This document shows, one piece after another, positions 22,601 through 26,975 of a stretch of 26,975 nucleotides of DNA. A program made the position numbers and the translations under genes. Position 1 is the stretch's first letter, and the number at the start of each line of letters is the position of its first letter. This DNA is from Glomus cerebriforme (taxonomy: Eukaryota > Glomeromycota > Glomeromycetes > Glomerales > Glomeraceae), in the NCBI GenBank assembly GCA_003550305.1, contig QKYT01000083.1, positions 82,233-109,207 on the forward strand, written 5' to 3'. The notes under the pieces are model-generated. The model was not told where the DNA came from. It searched no databases and worked only from the letters and a program-made list of their open reading frames with translations.

Positions 22601-24926
22601 AAAATAATTTAATTATATAAATAATAAGTATGAGGAACAATAAAAAAAGAATATATTTCTTACTAATTCTCCCTTCCAGGATACTAATTCTTTAGAATTT
22701 TTTTCAAGTCTTTCATAAAATTCTTCAGCAGATCCCATTTCAACTTTAGCCAACCCATCCTAATTACAAGGAAAAGTTATATATATTAGATGGTATAAAA
22801 AAAAATAATAATTACAAACATGAAAATCTCGTGTAATCTTACAATATCTTTCAATCGTTGTAAACGTTCGATCATAGAAGCAAGTGGACCACCTCCACCA
22901 TCTCCATTTCCAAAGACTAAAAGACTTTCGTTACTGTATTCTTTATCCTTATGGTTTCTGACACTATTTATTAGCTCTCCTGCCGTACATTGAGAAACAT
23001 AACTAAAATTCATATGGAAAAATTAGAATCATTCTTTAAAAGAATTGTCTAGAAAAATCATAAATTTTCTTACCTTTCAGCTGGACACATGTGCGTTAGT
23101 ACCTTAGTGCCATCAATTCCAATCCAATAGAAAGTTGTGTTTGGAAACTATAAACAAAAATAAATAAATAAATATTTGAGAGATCTCAACTTTAAAAAAG
23201 TTATAACTAAAATAGCTCGAACCTTGTTTATATTATTCCATGATAACTTTTGAGTGAAAAAATATTCAAGCCCAGCGCCTTTGATGATCTGAGGCAATTG
23301 AGCAGAATAACCAAATGTATCTGGAAGCCAAAATACTTTACTCCTTTTTCCAAAATTATGTTCAAAATATCTTTGCCTGGATATATATATATATATAAAA
23401 AAGAAGAATTAGATGCTAAGAGTTGAACCTAAAATTTAATGAAATAATAGAATTATAATTGTATCTACTTAATTACCCATATAAAAACTGTCTACAAAAT
23501 GATTCACCACTTGGAAGATTACAATCCATTTCAACCCACGTCTATAATAAAAGGAATTTAATGAAAACATCCAAAATTCTAATTTCTCCTGACAAAATTA
23601 TATAATACATACTCCGCCAATTGTACAGAATTGGCCTTTATCGGACTTTTCTTTGACTTTATCAAACAGTTTTGGATAATATTCATGTAACCATTCAAAC
23701 TGTTGAGCTTGGGAACATACAAATTTATAATCTGGATATATCTCCATCAATCCAACTTGAGTTGACCAGCTTCGAGCTACTTTACGTTTGGTCTCGTCAT
23801 ATGGCCTTAATGTAATGGTAGAAATGTTAAATGTATAGTCAGGATATTAAATTTTTTTTTGTTTCTCACTTACCATAACCAAGCGGTATCAATATGACAG
23901 TGTCCAACTGCAGTCAATTTATGTTGTGTACTTCCATTTTTGTTTTTCAAAAATTCTTGAGCAATTTTACGCCCTTCAAGAATTGTTTTGTTATCGCCTG
24001 GTTGAAAAACATTAACGATATTATTGGCAACATAAAGTGCCTGAGCTGATCGTACAGTATCGTGAGGAATTTCTTTGGCCATATCAAGTATAATTTGAAA
24101 GTCATAAAATAGACCCCATGCATCTTTATTAGGAACTCCTAATTCCACTGTATTTAGACGAAAGGTTCTGTTTGGGTCTGGGGGACCTATCGTATTATTT
24201 CCATTACCAAACATGCCTGCGTTATAATTAATTTCAGATCATTAATAATTCTAATTTTAAAAAAAAAACAAAAATCATAATTTTAATATAAATTTAACTT
24301 ACCATTACAAGCCATTTCTAAATAAAACTCGAATGTTTCTCCACCTTTACAACTTCGTGTGAGAACATATTCAACTCTGCGATCATTACCATCTAATTTT
24401 ATATATGAATCATGAATTTGAAGACAAAGAAATTTGTTTGATCTAAACTATATATCACTTACAGCCACCAGTGAGACCCTGAAGCGGAACTCCCTCTACG
24501 GTCCAAATCATTCCTTCATTATCAGAATCCCATAGGAAATGTACTTCTTCATTCTTCCAATTTCCAGGAATTTTAACGTTTATATGAAACCAGTGCGTCG
24601 ACTTAAAGCATGAAATTATAATGAATATAGTAACTGTTACTTAATTTATTTAAAGAAGAATAAATGTGAGATTAACATACCCAACTTGGACCAAAGCTGT
24701 CGCCACGTTCAGCCTTTGTGTATTTACTTTTAATAGCTTCTTCAAAAGGAATACGTTTCAAATCTGGAACTGAATAAACGTAAAGTTCGATATATTTCTT
24801 AGAGTCTTCACGTTCCTTATAAAGTTGAGAGAATAAGTTTACGTCTGAATAAAAATTCCGCGACAAAAACTTCTCACAGCGTTCGACAGTAATATCTCGA
24901 ACTATTCTTGGATACGATGAAGCCAT
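19677..24926 (-). CDS. AMS1: Alpha-mannosidase, GH38 (Ams1/MAN2C1 type), 28 exons
   Basis: It hydrolyses terminal alpha-mannose from free oligosaccharides in the cytosol or vacuole. The hand-built model has 28 exons and 1060 residues (yeast Ams1 and human MAN2C1 are about this size). Exons: 24681-24926, 24463-24601, 24303-24392, 23874-24216, 23613-23805, 23477-23541, 23223-23376, 23074-23147, 22843-23002, 22664-22759, 22439-22587, 22308-22358, 22170-22233, 21997-22093, 21813-21932, 21667-21738, 21495-21600, 21369-21426, 21275-21290, 21150-21158, 21016-21068, 20787-20939, 20675-20710, 20460-20610, 20346-20398, 20139-20266, 19899-20066, 19677-19815. Every junction keeps phase. The metal-site motif [11 protein letters not shown] gives His266 and Asp268, LPDTFGYS gives the nucleophile Asp378, and [11 protein letters not shown] gives the last zinc ligand His591. 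There is no signal peptide or membrane segment, as expected for the Ams1 group and unlike Golgi mannosidase II. Three donors are weak (GTTCGA, GTTTTT, GTCTGC) but the family alignment requires them. Confidence 0.97.
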
Positions 24927-25525
24927 TATTTGATAAGACGTTAGATTCTGATGAATCTAAGTAAAATAAATCCGAATCGAATTCATTTTATAGTTTTTTA
25001 GAAAAAGGTTAATTTATCCAAATTTAGATAGATTTTCTTAGATTGTCCAAGGAGTCAGTCAGATGACGAGAAAACAATAAACTTATTATCTGTTAATGTA
25101 AATAAACAATCATTTGTATCCTTCAAAGAATAAAAAAAATCGAAACAAGTGTTTAATGAATATAGATCAAAACCTTATTTGATCTGAAATTAAAATTGGG
25201 TATTTCATGGCGCAGCAATTCCGTAAAAAAATTATTTTATTTTAATCTTTTCCAAATTTAGATTTAATTTAACCTTATTTTGGGTACCCCTCAAATTGTA
25301 TAAATGTCCTATCATGACAAAATTCCAGTGAATTTTTTTTTTCTTCAATAAATAATACACTGATCCTTTTGGTTTTTTCAAATAGATTTATTTATTGTCT
25401 TACATAGATCGCAACAATTTATTTATAGATATTTAATTACACGATTTATTTCATTTTTATAATTATAATTTTTTTTTTTTTAACAAATTAAGCAACTTTA
25501 TAAATAAATTTATTTTTTATTAAAG
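24927..25525. promoter_or_regulatory. Shared upstream region of two divergent genes
   Basis: About 600 bp separate the mannosidase start (minus) from the start of the right-hand gene (plus), so both promoters must lie here unless there are upstream non-coding exons. No defined site is evident apart from T runs and a TATTTTTTATTAAAG stretch just before the plus-strand ATG. Confidence 0.5.
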
Positions 25526-26948
25526 ATGGCGGTACAATATAGACCATTAATTATGCTAGCAATTGGCATAACTTTTGTATACGCAATAATATCTTTACAT
25601 TCTGCACCCTTTCCATATCCACAGATTATTACGGTATCTCGAGAAGATTTATTCGGGAAGGTTAGACCAAATGGAATATTTATATCGGTGCAAAAAGACT
25701 GGGTTTATTTAACTGCAATATGGAAAGCACACGAAGTAAATTATGAAGATGCAACAGGTAGGTCTTTAAATTGAGTGTTTTATTTGATTTTAATTATTTA
25801 ATAATTTTAGTTAATGTAGTAAATATTGCCAAACCAATTTTACAGGAATGATCAGACAATATAGGAGACCTTTGCATTTAATATTATCACGCGATAATTA
25901 TGATCCAAATAATAGTAAGTAATTTTTAAAATGAGTTTTAAAGTTTTAAATTAAGTCTTTTTTTTTTAAATTTCTTATAGATTGGCAACTTCTTTATAAT
26001 CATCGACTTGATGGCCCTATAACGCATATATCAAGTTTCTATTATAATGATGGATCTCTGCCAACATATACAGAATATAATGAAAATAATGCATTAGCAA
26101 TTTTGTATCAATTATATGGAAAAGAGGAAATTAAATATAAAGTACGGTTCTATCACATAGGAAATTATGAAGAGGAAATAAATAATGACACTAACGAGTT
26201 AGGTAAAGAAAATTTATATATACATATTTACTTATCAATATTATCAAGCATTAAGATCATAATATTTGATTTCTTTTAGGCGAATGTCAAAATTTTTCAC
26301 CACACACTTGTCATATCGAACCATCCTTTAAATATCAGGATATAATATTGCCAGGAACAACCAAGATTAAATCATTTCATGTAGATGGTTCAATTATATT
26401 ATATTCAAGGTACTTTTTTATTATATTTATTAATTTTGTACAAATGAGTCTAATTTATTTGTAAATTATAGAAGTCCAGATGATGCTAAATTTAGAACAA
26501 TATTAATGCCCGAAAATATCTTTGACATTCCAAAGAGCAGGATTGATGCATTAACATTGAAATCTAGTGATCCAGGAATGATACAAAGTTTGTATAAATT
26601 TAACGGATTATATTCCTTTGTGTAGTATGTTTTTAACATAAACTTTTTTATCTTTCTAGAAATTGGACGATTTGATACTGCTTTCAGGAAGACTTCAACT
26701 TTTCGACGTGTTTATGCTGTGTGAGTTATATTGACAATATTTATTTACTAATTTATTACGTAATAATTTCTAAAAAGTTCTTACCATATGTTTACATCAA
26801 TTTAAGGCCAGGAGTGATTCGTGTATTAAATGTTGAAGTTAAAGCAAGTGATGATATGTGGACATTCCAGGTGACAGTCATTCATAACTCGTCATCATCT
26901 GAGGAAACAGACATGAGATTTCGCTGGCGCTCTAAGAATTTAATCACG
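25526..26948 (+). CDS. Unrecognised membrane-anchored or secreted protein, 5' part of the gene
   Basis: Seven exons fit in phase: 25526-25757, 25846-25914, 25981-26202, 26280-26409, 26472-26587, 26660-26720 and 26807-26948. The last donor, GTAATT, opens an intron that leaves the window, so about 324 residues are seen and the C-terminus is missing. The N-terminus has a hydrophobic segment at about residues 8-26 (LIMLAIGITFVYAIISL), which could be a signal peptide or a type II anchor. The rest is polar with few Cys and, late on, two sequons (NDT and NSS), which suits an extracytoplasmic domain. I do not recognise the family and give no function. The start is the first ATG of an open exon, preceded by AAAG. 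The fifth intron has a weak donor (GTTTGT), chosen because it alone keeps the frame. It is divergent from the mannosidase, which does not by itself imply a common pathway. Confidence 0.75.
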
Positions 26949-26975
26949 GTAATTAAATTAAATAAATATATATAT

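Noticed and set aside
1..26975. CRISPR arrays, operons, riboswitches, attachment sites
   Set aside because: Spliceosomal introns throughout show a eukaryotic nuclear genome, and no spaced direct-repeat array is present.

Overview
This is a eukaryotic window: strongly AT-rich, with many short GT-AG introns, no operons and no Shine-Dalgarno signals. I infer an arbuscular mycorrhizal fungus close to Rhizophagus. The reasons are the low GC, a kinase family with a WTSGN-x-DIDEFI block and a C-terminal HPQAIYTSRLLNF block that I associate with the expanded Glomeromycotina kinases, and a yeast-type cytosolic/vacuolar alpha-mannosidase. The species is inferred, not shown. A few N bases (for example near 1406, 1410 and 1501) mark draft sequence.

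Layout. From 1 to about 3,000 is a gene graveyard: a frameshifted C-terminal tail of an unrecognised protein (minus), a 2 x 116 bp tandem repeat, and a plus-strand kinase relic. At 3796-5718 (minus) lies an intact six-exon protein kinase. About 5.7 kb away, at 9487-11401 (minus), is a decayed paralogue; it is broken by stops, frameshifts, an indel pair, a lost exon, and a short insertion with a 14-bp target duplication that looks like a tRNA-derived SINE. The spacer between them holds a MITE-like element and GC-rich palindromes. At 12374-14954 (minus) is a six-exon seven-transmembrane, receptor-like protein with a long Ser/Thr/Asn-rich tail. After a 4.7-kb stretch with no gene I can support comes a complete 28-exon GH38 alpha-mannosidase of the Ams1/MAN2C1 type (19677-24926, minus). 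Head to head with it across about 600 bp, an unrecognised membrane-anchored or secreted protein begins at 25526 (plus) and runs off the window.

The genes do not form a pathway. The kinase and the 7TM protein both look like signalling components, but nothing in the sequence links them. The mannosidase is housekeeping glycan turnover. The window's main interest is birth and death of a kinase family, a candidate short SINE, extreme intron fragmentation with 9-nt and 16-nt exons, and two over-represented short motifs (CACGTG and TACAGTA). I found no clearly new biological system.
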